From the NCBI GenBank assembly GCA_012656075.1, contig JAAKBF010000047.1:496001-560000 (forward strand): a stretch of DNA of 64,000 nt. The letters are read 5' to 3'. The notes under the pieces were generated by a model. The model was given only the letters and a program-made list of their open reading frames with translations, was not told the origin of the DNA and made no database searches. Shown piece by piece: positions 1 through 10,390 of this stretch. Each line of letters starts with the position of its first letter. Within the stretch, counting starts at the first letter, position 1. The position numbers and the translations under genes were made by a program. Source of the DNA: Phytophthora hibernalis (lineage: Eukaryota; Oomycota; Peronosporomycetes; Peronosporales; Peronosporaceae).

Positions 1-303
1 ACCGAAGCTCCCGTTGCTACCCCTGCTGCTACTACCACAGCTCCGACCTCGGACGACCCTACCCAGCAGCAGCAGCAAACCTTTCCGTGCTGAACTCGGA
101 CAGCGGTTCCGCGGCTGGCGTCTCGCCTGGCAAGCACTGCAAGCAGTAAACTCAGGGATTGAAGAGACCAGACAGACAGATGAAGTTTCTGCGCTAAGTC
201 GTTTTGCAGCTAATATCTACGTGTTCGACGCGTTTACAGCCGCACCACTAGACTTGTAATGCATTGTGTGCCGCCTCCTTTTTCACTTCGTATGTTCTCT
301 GGA
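1..303. repeat. Duplicated segment, copy 1 (interrupted by a pogo element)
   Basis: This stretch is nearly identical to 17641-17940. The shared part codes, on plus, for a Thr/Ala/Pro-rich tail followed by a run of glutamines, resembling the low-complexity C-terminal region of secreted oomycete proteins such as elicitin-like proteins (inference only). In this copy the frame changes after the glutamine run and reaches a stop near 93-95, and there is a small insertion near 107-130 that copy 2 lacks. The copy is cut at 304-305 by a transposon. The repeat may extend left of the window. Confidence 0.75.
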
Positions 304-394
304 TACAGATTTGGACGGAAAGATGTGACGGACACAAAACAATGACAGATGAGGTTTTACATCCGCCGCACCATACAATCATTTCCACCAATAA

Positions 395-1770
395 GATCAT
401 CGCTATGTGAACGCACCTTCGCCACTCAAAATTAGTGTTGGAAATGCAGTGTCCGGAGGACGCAGCAACTGCTCGCTTGCGAGCTTGGGGGTGGCCGATG
501 ATGACAACCTGTGCAGCAACTTGGAGGATGATGAAGGTGACACAGCAAGCACTGCTGTTGAAGTGGTAGTTAGGGACCGAAGAAATGCCTATTCCAACGC
601 TCTGAAACTCCAGGTGCTAGAAGATATCAATACTGGCGTCAGCGTCACCGAAGCTGCGAGGCTTCACGGTATCAAGTCACGGACTTCTGTGCACGCGTGG
701 AAGGGTCGGGAAGCTATCATCAGAGAGGCATGCAATAACAAGAAGCGATCTATGTGCAGCGTCGACGGGCAAGGCAGGAAAAGTCTATACCCGCATTGCG
801 ACGAGCTCATACAGTGGATTAAGGAAATGAGACGCGACGACTTTCCGCTGAAGACATCCCATGTTCTGGTGCTCGTAAAGGAGGAGTACAGCGAGTTCAC
901 ATCTGTGTACTTGGCGAAGAACGAGGAGGAGAGCTTAGGCCGCATGATGCGGCGGATTGTCTACCAGCGTGGGTTCTCGTTTCGGCGCCCTACGAAGTCT
1001 GTGCTCTCAACGCTAGACCTTGAAGCAGAGCAGCGCAAATTCGCTAGCGAGGTAGGAAGCAAGGTCAGTGCTACGTACGCACGATCGTGCATTTTCAACG
1101 CCGACGAGACCGCAGTGTACTCCCCACTCGCATTATTAGCGAGCGTGGCGCCAAGAAAGGAGTCAAGATCAAAGGACGGGTGCGATCGGAGAGGGCAAGT
1201 GAGCTGCTGATCGTATCGGCTACAGGACAAAAGCTTCGCCCGCTCATCATCTTTAAAGGGCAGCCAGGGGGACGGGTGGAGGAGGAAGTCCAGGGCCATT
1301 CCAACCGAGTTATGGCGACTGTGCAGACGAATGCTTGGATGGATTCGCGGGTGTGGCGGGACATATTCATTGAAAATTCCTGGGGTGGCTTTGTGTGTGA
1401 TGCCCAGCCTGGGCCGCTTGCGATCTACGTGGACAACTTGAAGTGCCACGTCTCGACCGAGGCGCAGGACGCATTTGCTACCTGGGGAACGGAGGTGGTG
1501 CCCCTGCCCAAGAACACCACCTCGGTGCTCCAACCTCTAGACGTGGGGGTCATGGGTCCGTTTAAGCAGAAGTTTCGCGCCATCACGCTGTCCTATAAGC
1601 TGTCAGCGGTTAGAGAGAGCAACCGGGTGCCCCTTCGCGAACGTCTGCTGAAGCTACAGCGCCTACCAGCACCCGAGAAGCGGAAGCGCTTGGTGGAGCG
1701 CGTCGTTGCTGCTTGGGATGCGGTTAGTGAGAGTAGCATAAAGAAGGCATGGAGTAAGGCTGGACTCTAA
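395..1770 (+). pseudogene. pogo-family DDE transposase, frameshifted
   Basis: Two overlapping reading frames (407-1210 and 1087-1770) together give one transposase. In order they show a pipsqueak-type helix-turn-helix (about 590-720), a CENP-B-like DNA-binding helix region (about 770-900) and a DDE catalytic domain. The first catalytic Asp lies in FNADET (about 1093-1110), the second in YVDNLKCH (about 1426-1450) and the third in LQPLDVG (about 1531-1550). The frame changes around 1115-1135. No in-frame ATG lies between the upstream stop at 392-394 and the conserved start of the protein, so the natural start is lost or lies in another frame. The enzyme would cut and paste the element in the nucleus at TA sites. 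Confidence 0.85.
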
Positions 1771-2076
1771 TAGACTGACCAGATAGGGCGGGGGACGTCA
1801 GTAGGTGCACCTACTGCCTTCGAACCCCGGCACCAAGGTCACCACTCGGGTGTTTAACTTTGCGGCAGTCGTGGGAATTGAACCCTCGTCACATTATTAA
1901 AAGGTGGTGTCGAGCCGGTTGAGCCCCAGAGCGACGTTTTATTGGCGCCAAAGTCAATTTTGTTATGCTTGGATATAATTTAGTCCTCGGGTTCCGATTG
2001 GTTAAATATCAGTTTTGGCTCCAAGTGTCGTTCTTTTGAGTCCGCTTCGGTCTTAATACAATAGAAAAACCTAGCG
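1771..2076. other. 3' non-coding part of the pogo element
   Basis: No reading frame is visible. A piece around 1855-1920 looks on minus like a worn tRNA (T-arm-like GGTTCAATTCC), but it does not fold into a full cloverleaf. Confidence 0.5.
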
Positions 2077-2205
2077 CGTCACATCTTTCCGTCCAAATCT
2101 GTATTATGCCGATTCAAAAACTATATTCAACCCCCATAAACCATTTTTATCGAAAAGTTTTATCCCCGGTTTATCCGTCAAACACCAATATAAAAAGGCT
2201 CGTGC

Positions 2206-3744
2206 TAGTGGTACAAAACGAGTCTACTGAAACTTAATAGTTGTGGAGGTTATGTATAATTCTGAGTCTTTTCTACATCGTATAAGCGATCGAAGCTGCA
2301 GAAGAAGAGCGATAGCGACGCATCTCCGAGGCGGAGGATATACAAGTATTAATTGTGCTGTCAACGTTTCTCCCAAATAACGTTATTTAACTAAATAACT
2401 CAACGCTATTTTGAAAGGGAGTTAGTTGTGATAACTCGGCCATTGCTCATCTGCAGTACTCGATCCCCCGGCAAGAATCTTGTCAAGATGGCAGACTCTG
2501 CAGAGCCCCCAGATGAAGCGGACCCCGAAGGCCCGGGCCCCAACAAAATCTTCTACAACATGGTCGGAGGCTCCGACTCGGAGCACACAGACCGCAGTAT
2601 TGGCTGATAATTCGGCTGGTTGCAAAGTACAAGTACCGCGACGTACCATATCACAAGCTTCGCACAAACCACGCTGCTTTTGCCTGGTGTCTCCAGTGCG
2701 ACGAGGAGGTTTGCTGCCAAGTTGGGAAGAGTGAAGCGTGTACGAATATGGAGCGATTCCATTCTCGAGAACTCCAAGCATACGAAGCGGAGATAGCCAC
2801 ACTGACGACATCGCCGCGCGGTATGGTTAGAACACTCGTGTCGGAGTTCTATGCTGCTGGAGAAGAGCCGTCACCAGAAAAACTGAAGAAGCTCAGATGA
2901 GGAGAAACGCCAGGTTAACAACCTCGTAGCCGAATGGTTTGCAGTCGGTCTACATCCTTGCACTTGTTGAGGACCTCAGCTTTCGAAGGCTCATCAAGTT
3001 TATCCGATTTGACTGCACTAGAAATACAAGTTCGCGAATATATCATGCGTATTGCCAAAGAACTCCGTGACAAGTTGAAGGATCTACTTGCAAAGGTCGC
3101 ACCGTCGGAGAGAGCGTTCTCTACACTGTTACGGCAAGGCGGTGTTCTCTAGCACCGGAGCTGGTGCGTGACATCGTCTTCCTGTCCGAGAAACCCGTGA
3201 GAAAAAGAAACCCCAGGCCAGAGGAAGCTAGGTTACTTTACTGCAATATTACATGTCCAATTCCTGGTTCACATAGATAGATCGCGGCTCAGAAGTACAG
3301 TACAATGAGCCTGCAGTCGTGGTCGAGGCTATGAGCCTGCGGTCTGCTAATATGAACGAAAGTATGGGTTTAATAAAACTAAGATAAAAGTTATCTGAAG
3401 CGAGAATAACTTTTCTGAGTTTCTAGATACTTTCTCGTTGACAGCCCTATATACACGTGCAGGATCTGAAATAAACTTTGAACTCGCCTGGAGGACGGAT
3501 GTCATCTTGCTTCAAATCATAAAAGTCGGAGATACCGACAGGAAAACTACACCTGAGCCTCACCCTTGAAAACCCTGAGAGCGGTGACACAACCTAAGCC
3601 GGGCTAGGTGTGACCCTGCTTGGTCCTGGGGTTAAGCCCGCGTGCTGCGCACACGGATCTTTAAACCGCAGGCGTTGTTTCGGCCTGCCGAGCGAGTTGC
3701 TTTCATCCCCCTTTATCCCGGGGATGTATTGTTTTGTACCACTA
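2206..3744 (+). mobile_element. Decayed hAT-type DNA transposon
   Basis: The termini are a 14-15 bp inverted repeat (TAGTGGTACAAAAC at 2206-2219; its complement at 3731-3744). The TAGTG start fits the YARNG consensus of hAT ends. The flanking 8-mers (2198-2205 and 3745-3752) agree at only 4 of 8 positions, so the target duplication is unconvincing or eroded. The coding remnant inside supports the hAT assignment. Confidence 0.55.
2486..3152 (+). pseudogene. hAT transposase N-terminal remnant
   Basis: From an ATG at 2486 short pieces in shifting frames resemble the start of hAT transposases. A BED-like zinc finger region (WCLQCDEEVCC, about 2686-2720, with Cys and His spaced as in such fingers) is followed, after a stop at about 2898, by a stretch reading LVEDLSFRRLIKFI (about 2964-3005), which matches the conserved motif after the linker in this family. 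The catalytic RNase-H-like domain and dimerisation region are absent or unreadable. The remnant is not expected to be active. Confidence 0.6.
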
Positions 3745-4036
3745 GTCAGTACCTATATAAAAGCGAAAGAGACTTGAATCCAGAAAAGACGACCAAAACC
3801 GCACATTAATATTATCTGTGTCCTGTAAGATGTGTCATGTTGAACTTCATTATCTTAATTAAGCTATTATTGTGTGCGGGGGCATAATTCCGCCGGACAA
3901 AATCTAGAATGAAGGCAGCAAGGTCATTGTGCCCTTTCGCGAGATGTCACCCTCTCTGGCAACGCACGTCCCAGAACCCCCTCTTCCCAGACAGCGAGTG
4001 GACAATGGAGAGCGTTGGCGTCCTGCAAGCGGTTTG
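3745..4036. other. Non-coding spacer between hAT and copia remnants
   Basis: No credible ORF, RNA gene or repeat end was seen. A TATA-like string is present around 3755. The five bases before the LTR (4032-4036, GTTTG) would be the left copy of a copia target duplication, but the right copy cannot be tested because the other LTR is cut. Confidence 0.4.
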
Positions 4037-4199
4037 TGTTAAAACGGGGTCCACAGACCACCACGCGCTATGAGGTTACGATGTAAAGAGAGAGTGAATT
4101 GAGAATCTTACCAGCTACTACGGGCTGTCCACTGTAGTGGACAAAGTCACACACTTCTGATCCCACGGTCGCAGCTGCCGGCGTACCTCCCATTCAACA
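4037..4199 (-). repeat. Copia 3' LTR (complete, 163 bp)
   Basis: The LTR runs from TGTTGAAT (minus, at 4199) to TTTTAACA (at 4037) and so has TG...CA ends with a short inverted TGTTRAA. Its inner 80 bases match 8925-9012. It contains a small palindrome (TGTCCACT/AGTGGACA around 4127-4144). Confidence 0.8.
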
Positions 4200-4212
4200 C
4201 TCCTCCTCGCCG
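4200..4212 (-). promoter_or_regulatory. Copia polypurine tract
   Basis: On minus the run GGCGAGGAGGAG lies directly before the TG of the 3' LTR, where the plus-strand primer of an LTR element is expected. This supports the LTR edge. Confidence 0.7.
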
Positions 4213-4339
4213 GCAGTGTCGGCCAGCGAGATAGCTGCAAGCCTTTAATGCAGCCCCACCTGTGGTCTCAGTTCGCACAGCCTCGGCGCGCTCAGCGCCT
4301 TCGTCAACAAATCGGCTGGCATCTGCTCGGTCTCCCTGT

Positions 4340-7300
4340 ACTCAGGCCGAAGGATTCCTCGCTGCGCGTAGCCCCGACGAACTTGACCCGCACATCAATG
4401 TTCTTTGCCTTACCCTACGTCTGCTCTCCTTCAAGGTGCTTCAGCGCCGCCTGATTATCAACTCGCAGCGCCATTGGCTGCACGCACAGAACCTTTAGCT
4501 CACCAAGGAGCTCACGAACGCCAAACAATTCCTGCGCGATCACCGATGCGGCTGTGTATTTGGCCTCCAATGACACTCCGCCCTGCTTCTTACACACCCA
4601 ACTTATGCCCATTCCGTCGACAGTCACCAGTCCGCCGGTGACAGACTTTCTATCTTCTTTATCCGCCGCAAAATCAGCGTCGTTGTAGTCAACGACTTCC
4701 AGCGGTTTGCTTGTCTCTTGATGTCCATTCAAACGCAGTCGCAGACTTCTGATCTGGCCAAATACCTCAGGATCCCTTTTGCCAACTTCCAGTCCGCGCT
4801 GGTGGGTGCGTGCGTGTACCGGGTTGCCATGTGAACGACAAAGGCAATTCTAGGACGCGTACAACGCGGAATCCATAACAAACTGCCAACCAATGATTGA
4901 AACATCGACACCGTGACAGCCCCGTCACCTCCAACTGCAGGAAGTGCCTCTGCTTTAACACTCTGGAGTTCGTTCGACTCTTCCCAAATGGTAGCGCGCA
5001 CGCTGTCCGCCAACTCCAGCCCGTGCTTCTGCAGCAACTCGATGATCGTAACATCTTGATCCAAGTCATATCCATTGTCATCGTCGTAGTTAACGCGAAT
5101 ACCCAAGAATTTGTTCGCAGGACCCAGATCCTTCACGGACAAAGACGCGAGCTCTCCGAAGAAAGCGTCCACTGCTCCTTGCTCCGTCCCCGTGACAAGC
5201 AGATCGTCCACATATACTCCGACGACCAGCAGCACATCTCCTTGACACCGGAAGTAGACGCACATGTCCACTAAGCTCTGCGTGAACCCGATCTCCTTCA
5301 GCTTCGAGTGTAAGAGCCTGCTCCACAGTCGTCCCGCCTGCTTTAGTCCATATAGAGCCTTCATCAGCTCGAGCACCAGCTCGTCGTCAGTTGCCACACC
5401 CAGTCGTTGCCTGACCTCCTCAGAGATTACCATCACTTGAGGCACCCGGACGAAAATGCGGAGGTCCTCCTCCTTGTCCGCCTTCACGTACGTCGCCATG
5501 CTTGGCGGGAACTCTCTACTTTCTCGCCAGCACCAAAATCAACTTCACACTCGTGATTTCGACCACTGCAGCAAAAGTCACACTGTAATCAACACCAAAA
5601 ACTTGCTCGCTCCCACAGGCAACGAGTCGAGCCTTCAGTCGTTCGATCAGCCCCTCGGCATCCAGTTTGTCTTGAGCACCCACTTTGTATGCAGGACGTG
5701 CGCTCCTTTTGGTAGTCGCACCACTTTCCACACACCATTTTCCTCGAGAGCCTTCAGTTCCTCGACCATGGCCTCCATCCAGTCTACCTTGTGCTGGCTT
5801 CGCATAGATTCTTGGTAGTTCTTGGGGTCCGGCTCGATCACGTTGTTCACAACGTCCCCGTCGAGCTGCTCCTGCTGGGCGCGCTCGCTCGCATCTGCCT
5901 TCACCTGACGCCCGGCCGACTTCGTCACAGGCCGTTCTCGAGTCCAAATCTTTTGATTTTTCGATTTCTTCTTGCAGCTCTTGGTACGGTTCCACGAGCC
6001 ACGCGCATGTCGGGCATCTCCTGCACCTGCCATCCCCGCATTCGCAGGATTTGGATCCTCCTTGGCTTCAGACTCCTCGTGTTCCAGGTAAAGCCGTTGC
6101 ACTTAGTCTTGTCTAACGTCTCGATGTTTTTCACGTGCTTAGTTGTGACCACCAGGCAGGTACACCCTTAACCCTTTTGTTTCCTCGCCGATGCCGACTA
6201 TCATACCCTGCTGCGCACGCTGGGAAAAATTCTTGTTCCTCGGGTCACGGTAAACCGTACAGGGCGATCCGAAGACCACGATCTCCCTAGCGGCGGAGCT
6301 TGCTTCGCCAGGATTTTGATCGGCGACACGCGCCCAGCGTTCGAGTTCGTCGGCGACCTGTTCAGTATGTACGAAGCATATTGGACGGCGTCGCCCCAAA
6401 AGTTGAGTGGTAATCCGCACGCGAATACCATGCATCTCGCCATGTTCATTATGATTCGATGCATTCGCTCGGCCTTCCGTCGCTCGCTTGGTTGCGTGCC
6501 TCGCTGCGCTGCCGGGCGACCCCGTGCGCTTACAGAAGAGGTCTAGGTTCTCGTACTCGCCTCCGGAGTCTGTACGCAACACGTGGATCCTGCAGTCAAA
6601 TCTCTTCTCGAAGAAGGTCAGGAAATGCTCGAATTTCTTCGCCGCAGCGTCTTTCGTGCGAGCCAAAAACGCCCGACAGTAGTTCCTCTTGTGATCCACG
6701 AAATTTATGATGTATCTGTTGTTGAGTCTGTCTTTCGGAGTCATGTGCCCCTTAAGATCTGAGCAGATCACGCCGCCGATACGGTCAATGGGCGAGTGAT
6801 CGCCAGTGTCCCTTTAGACTGCCGATTCTTGGACTGCTTGCCTTCCGCGCACGTAAGGCAGTTTACTCGCTTATGATCGGTGAGCGCGGTGCCAGAGCTC
6901 GGGTCACGAGCCAGCCTTTCCACGGCGTCGTAGTTCAGGTGCCCAAGACGCTTATGAAACTCCGCCAGCGTTCCTTTCTGCACGTCCGCGGACACCTCAT
7001 CGCCGCCGCTCACCTCCACCTCCAAAGCTGCCATGATCACTTTTGACGAGGGCTCATGCTACGATGCGACACTTCCGCACACCACCAGCACGTTCTTCTG
7101 CAGGTCCACGTCGGACACTACACGCCCCCATTCTTGGCAGCCACGACTCATCGTCAGTCTTTGTGAGTCAGTGCGTATCCCTTCTTGTCCAGTGTTCCGG
7201 ACGAGATTAGATTGTGCACCACATTCTCGGCATAGTACACGTCCGTGAGCTTCACCGTCTGCTCCACACCACACACCTTAACCAAAAGTGTCAGCGTTCC

Positions 7301-7501
7301 CTTCTTGCTAATGTCCATCGGATCTCCGTTCGGCTGTACACACAAGTCGACGTACGGCTCCACGTCGTCCAGCCACGACGCGTCGTTGACGAGATGGCGA
7401 CTGGACCCGCTATCCAGGATCCATACCTTCCCTGAATCTATCGAGGCCTCGTTCACAGCCAAGGTGATGTCCGCCTTTTTCCACTTTTGAGACTCGGGCA
7501 C
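4340..7501 (-). pseudogene. Copia pol: protease, integrase, reverse transcriptase, RNase H
   Basis: Read on minus in several frames. The protease has the DSGSSRHL active-site motif (about 7410-7387). A GAG-pre-integrase zinc region (HKRLGHLNYDAVERLA ... CLTCAEGKQ, 6957-6830) precedes the integrase, with catalytic Asp in LRTDSGGEY (about 6585) and Glu after a frame change. The reverse transcriptase (RVT_2 type) spans about 5800-4740 and keeps YVDDLL (about 5215). RNase H follows (DADFAAD about 4685, SLEAKYTA about 4575, RVDNQAA about 4465). Frame breaks lie near 6480-6540, 6100-6140, 5650, 5500, 4730 and 4415. The order and motifs are firm; function is lost. Confidence 0.88.
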
Positions 7502-8911
7502 GCAGCTCGCAGATGCCCGACTTGATTACACTCGTGGCAGCGTCCTGTCTCCTTGCGGCGGCGCTCACCAATGGCGCTAACCACTTCCTTCACCAAATCC
7601 TTGCGCTTTGCCGCAAGCTCCCTCGATTGTGCGACGTGCGCGAGTTCTTCTGCCTGCTGCAGATACTCGACTCACGTCCCGTCCACCTTGGCCATCAACA
7701 ACACCGTGCGCAGGTCCGCGGACGCGTACTGCACAATGTTGTTCAGAACTAGATAGTCGGCACCGCCCCCGCACACCTCCGAGACGGCCAAGAGGTACAT
7801 GTAGTACTCGGCCCACGTCCGTTTGGCTTCCTTCGGCGCTGTAAACAGCTTCATCGCCTGAGCCGGTGTTATGTTCGTCTTGAACGTCTCCAACATCCTC
7901 TCCATCACGTACTGGAGCGTCGACATCTGCCCCAACCACGCTTCTACCTTACCTTTCTGCAGTGCTGGCCAGGTAGTTCCCAAGCAAATCAACCTTGACG
8001 TCTTCGGGCCACAGAAGCCGCAGGCGGACTGCGCGAGTGACACCTGCCTCTCGAAGCGTCTCCCCACTCCAGGAAGCCAGACCCGAGACCGACGTAGAGT
8101 TCCTTTCCGTCAAATGAGCGAATGGCCAGCTTCTTCTGGCGTACCGTACATCGGGATGGTCCTGGTGTGCAGCACCAGGCGGCGCGTGAGCACCTGGCCT
8201 TGAGCCGGTGGCGCCGCGGGTTGGGCTCCTGGGCCACTGCGTACATCCGCTGCAGATGAGAGCGGCATGCCATAGCCAGGCTGCTGCATTCCAAAATATT
8301 GATGGGGCGCCTCCGGCCTTGGTGGCGTCGTTGTCACCGGCGTTCTTGGAGACCCAGCCAGCGAGTCGATGCGCATGCGCGCACCACGGCCGAGTCCCGA
8401 AGCGAACAGACTCGTGTTCATGGGCGGCGTCATGGGTGGGTCAGCCTTGTGTTCGTCCTCTTCCAGCGTCTTCTCCAGTTTGATGTGCGATTCTTCCAGC
8501 AGCCGGTAAGACCGCGCATCAGCGTCAACAGCTCCGACTGGTTGTCAGCGCCCTTGTCCTCGCCACCGGTGGTCTTGAGTCCTAAGACCACCGGTGGCGA
8601 GGACAAGGGCGCTGACAACCAGTCGGAGCTGTTCTGACTCCAAGACCACCGGTGGCGAGGACAAGGGCGCTGACAACCAGTCGGAGCTGTTCTGACTCCA
8701 AGACCACCGGTGGCGATGACAAGGGCGCTGACAACCAGTCGGAGCTGTTGACGCGGATGCGCGGGTTGTTGCCATCGCCCCTTTCGCGAGCAACAGCTGG
8801 TGCTTTCTCTTCAGTTTCACTTACCATACCAATCCTTTCGCGACTAGTAACGGGTGCTGGTGTCGGTGCGTTGCCATCGCCGCGAGCAGCCTCGTCAATG
8901 GCGTCGTTCAT
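7502..8911 (-). pseudogene. Copia gag, with an inverted and amplified 58-bp segment
   Basis: The start ATG (8911-8909) follows the primer binding site directly. The body at 8067-7672 reads as the copia gag-polypeptide domain (MERMLETFKTNITPAQAMKL region). A Pro/Gly-rich linker lies at 8433-8110. Between 8510 and 8766 the coding sequence is interrupted by inverted and tandem copies of a 58-bp unit (listed separately), so the reading frame from the start codon cannot reach the body. The protein would form the particle that packages the element RNA. Confidence 0.75.
8510..8766. repeat. Fold-back plus tandem array inside copia gag
   Basis: 8527-8576 and 8584-8633 are perfect 50-bp inverted copies with a 7-base loop. 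The right arm is then repeated in direct orientation with period 58 bp, starting at 8584, 8642 and 8700, the last copy differing by one base (GATGAC for GAGGAC) and extending in homology to about 8766. One copy therefore has gag orientation and three have the opposite. Because 58 is not a multiple of 3, each copy shifts the frame. Confidence 0.92.
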
Positions 8912-8924
8912 CGGGCTCAAAACC
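8912..8924 (-). promoter_or_regulatory. Copia primer binding site candidate
   Basis: On minus GGTTTTGAGCCCG follows the ACA end of the 5' LTR without a gap and ends at the gag ATG. Position fits a tRNA primer site; I cannot name the tRNA. Confidence 0.5.
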
Positions 8925-9012
8925 TGTAAAAACGGGGTCCGCAGACCATCACGCGCTATGAGGTTACGATGCAAAAGAGAGAGTGAATTGAGAATCTTAC
9001 CAGCTACTACGA
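8925..9012 (-). repeat. Copia 5' LTR, truncated
   Basis: This matches the inner part of the 3' LTR (4037-4123) with few differences. Homology stops near 9012, so the outer approx. 75 bases are missing. Confidence 0.75.
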
Positions 9013-9256
9013 GCTAGTCTTTAAACTACGCTATTCTAGCCACTCAGCTCCCGCAGACCAGGAGCTTGTGAACTGCCGTTCACTAAGAGTTTGTATACTC
9101 TTGAAGCTACGCTTCCTCAAGCAAGGTGCTTGTGCGACCCCCGTCACACTTGGTAGCACTTGTAGTCAATTCTACATCTACGCGAGTAGATTGAACTACC
9201 TGATCCTCTGTGGTCCCAAGAAGTGATCCAACAAGGATCACAGTGAGTTTCCTCAG
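9013..9256 (+). other. Gypsy leader, possible LTR remnant
   Basis: No ORF. The sequence contains short inverted strings (for example TCTACATCTACGCGAGTAGA around 9169-9188) and ends just before gag. I could not delimit an LTR. Confidence 0.35.
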
Positions 9257-10190
9257 TTGCCCGACTTGCAGTTCGAGTCGGTCCGGAAGATGGCACTCTT
9301 CGGAAGAGATGCCGTACAAAGCTTGGTAATGTCAACACATGCCGAGCAGGTCGAACGCGTGAGTGCGTTCGACCCTTATGAGCAAGGGATCATTGCCCAT
9401 GTGCAGGGCAACCTGCACGCCCGGCCTTCGGAGCCAAGGGCGATGCAGCTCAAGCCACCGAGGCTGAAGGTTCAGTCGTATGACGGGAAGGAAAGAGAAA
9501 AACTTCTCTTCTGGACTCGAGAAGTCGAGCTGGTGATGGCCGCAGCTCTTCTCTCGTCCGAGCAACTTTGAGTCGCTTTCGCTCTCTCCAATCTCGGTGG
9601 TCGAGCCAAGACTTGGGCGTATACGCGCGAAGCGACAACCCCTGGATATTTCACATCATGGGCTCAGCTGTGTGAACAGCTTCGAGCCGCGTTTCTACTG
9701 GCGAACTAAGAGTATCGCCAGCGCTCGCGCTTCCTCGCCTGTAAGCCAGGGAAGCGTGAGCTGCATTATTACATCCAGGAGATGCGAGTACTCGCAGCGT
9801 CTATAGTGGGGAACCCCTACCTGAACGCATCTAGGTGACCGTGTTCACGGACGGCCTGAGAGTTGGTCCCGCACGCTCATAACTGTTCCGCGTGCAGGCC
9901 AACACCATGGAAGCGGCCGTCCAGGTCGCCTCTAAGAGGAGTACAGCCACAAACAGGCTCGTACTCCTGCGTCTGCTTGGCACTCTTCATCTATAAGCAC
10001 TTCTGGAGGCAGTACCGGCCAAGGAACTGGCGGAAGTCGAGTCCCTATGGACTCGGGCCTGACCGATCAGAACGAAATCCGCTGCTTCGGGTGCAGCAAG
10101 GTCGGGCACATGAAACGTGCCTGTCCTGCGGACGGACAAAGGGGCGTTTCCCTCCTCGCCCTTCTGGTCCCAAGGGTCGTTAGCAGAAGC
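9257..10190 (+). pseudogene. Gypsy gag with one CCHC zinc knuckle
   Basis: The first frame (9257-9571) begins a retrotransposon gag domain and is followed, after a frame change near 9565, by typical gag text (region about 9570-9800). A single zinc knuckle, C-F-G-C-S-K-V-G-H-M-K-R-A-C, is coded at about 10083-10124. Stops near 9707 and 9835 break the frame. The protein would coat element RNA. Confidence 0.75.
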
Positions 10191-10390
10191 CGCGATCCCA
10201 AGGCCAGGGAACGCAGGCAGCCACTAGGGGCGGGGCTCCCTGCTGGAGAAAGACTAAGCTTTCGTGAGAGGTGCGCGGATGGCACGCACCATGGAGGTTT
10301 AGCCCCTGAGAGTCTCTGTACTGTCGAAGCTATGAAGGACAGTGAAGGGCTGCTTGTGGTACAAGCAAGTGTAAGGAGATACAATCATCC

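Larger units (their letters stand above)
306..2101 (+). mobile_element. pogo-like (Tc1/mariner superfamily) DNA transposon
   Basis: Perfect 25-bp terminal inverted repeats (306-330 and 2077-2101, beginning CAGATTTGGACGGAAAG) are flanked by TA on both sides (304-305 and 2102-2103), the target duplication of this superfamily. Between them lies a broken transposase gene with pogo-type domains. The related segment at 17931-17937 keeps an uninterrupted site (GGATATTAT), so it looks like the empty site. The perfect repeats suggest a fairly recent insertion, but the transposase is frameshifted, so this copy is probably not autonomous as assembled. Confidence 0.92.
4037..9012 (-). mobile_element. Ty1/copia LTR retrotransposon, degenerate, 5' LTR cut
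   Basis: On minus the order is partial LTR, primer binding site, gag, protease, integrase, reverse transcriptase, RNase H, polypurine tract, LTR. Integrase before reverse transcriptase is the copia order. The 3' LTR (4037-4199) is complete; the 5' LTR keeps only the 88 bases nearest gag (8925-9012) and then meets unrelated sequence at the start of a plus-strand gypsy element. Several frameshifts break gag and pol, so the element is dead as assembled. Confidence 0.9.

Noticed and set aside
1855..1920. tRNA-like string on minus (T-arm-like GGTTCAATTCC, D-arm-like GCTCAACCGG)
   Set aside because: Anticodon and acceptor stems do not pair, so it is at most a worn tRNA-derived piece.
3838..4199. 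TGTTGAAC at 3838 as an alternative outer LTR edge
   Set aside because: The copy beside gag ends at the base equivalent to 4037, and sequence outside 4037 is not shared, so the shorter LTR is supported.
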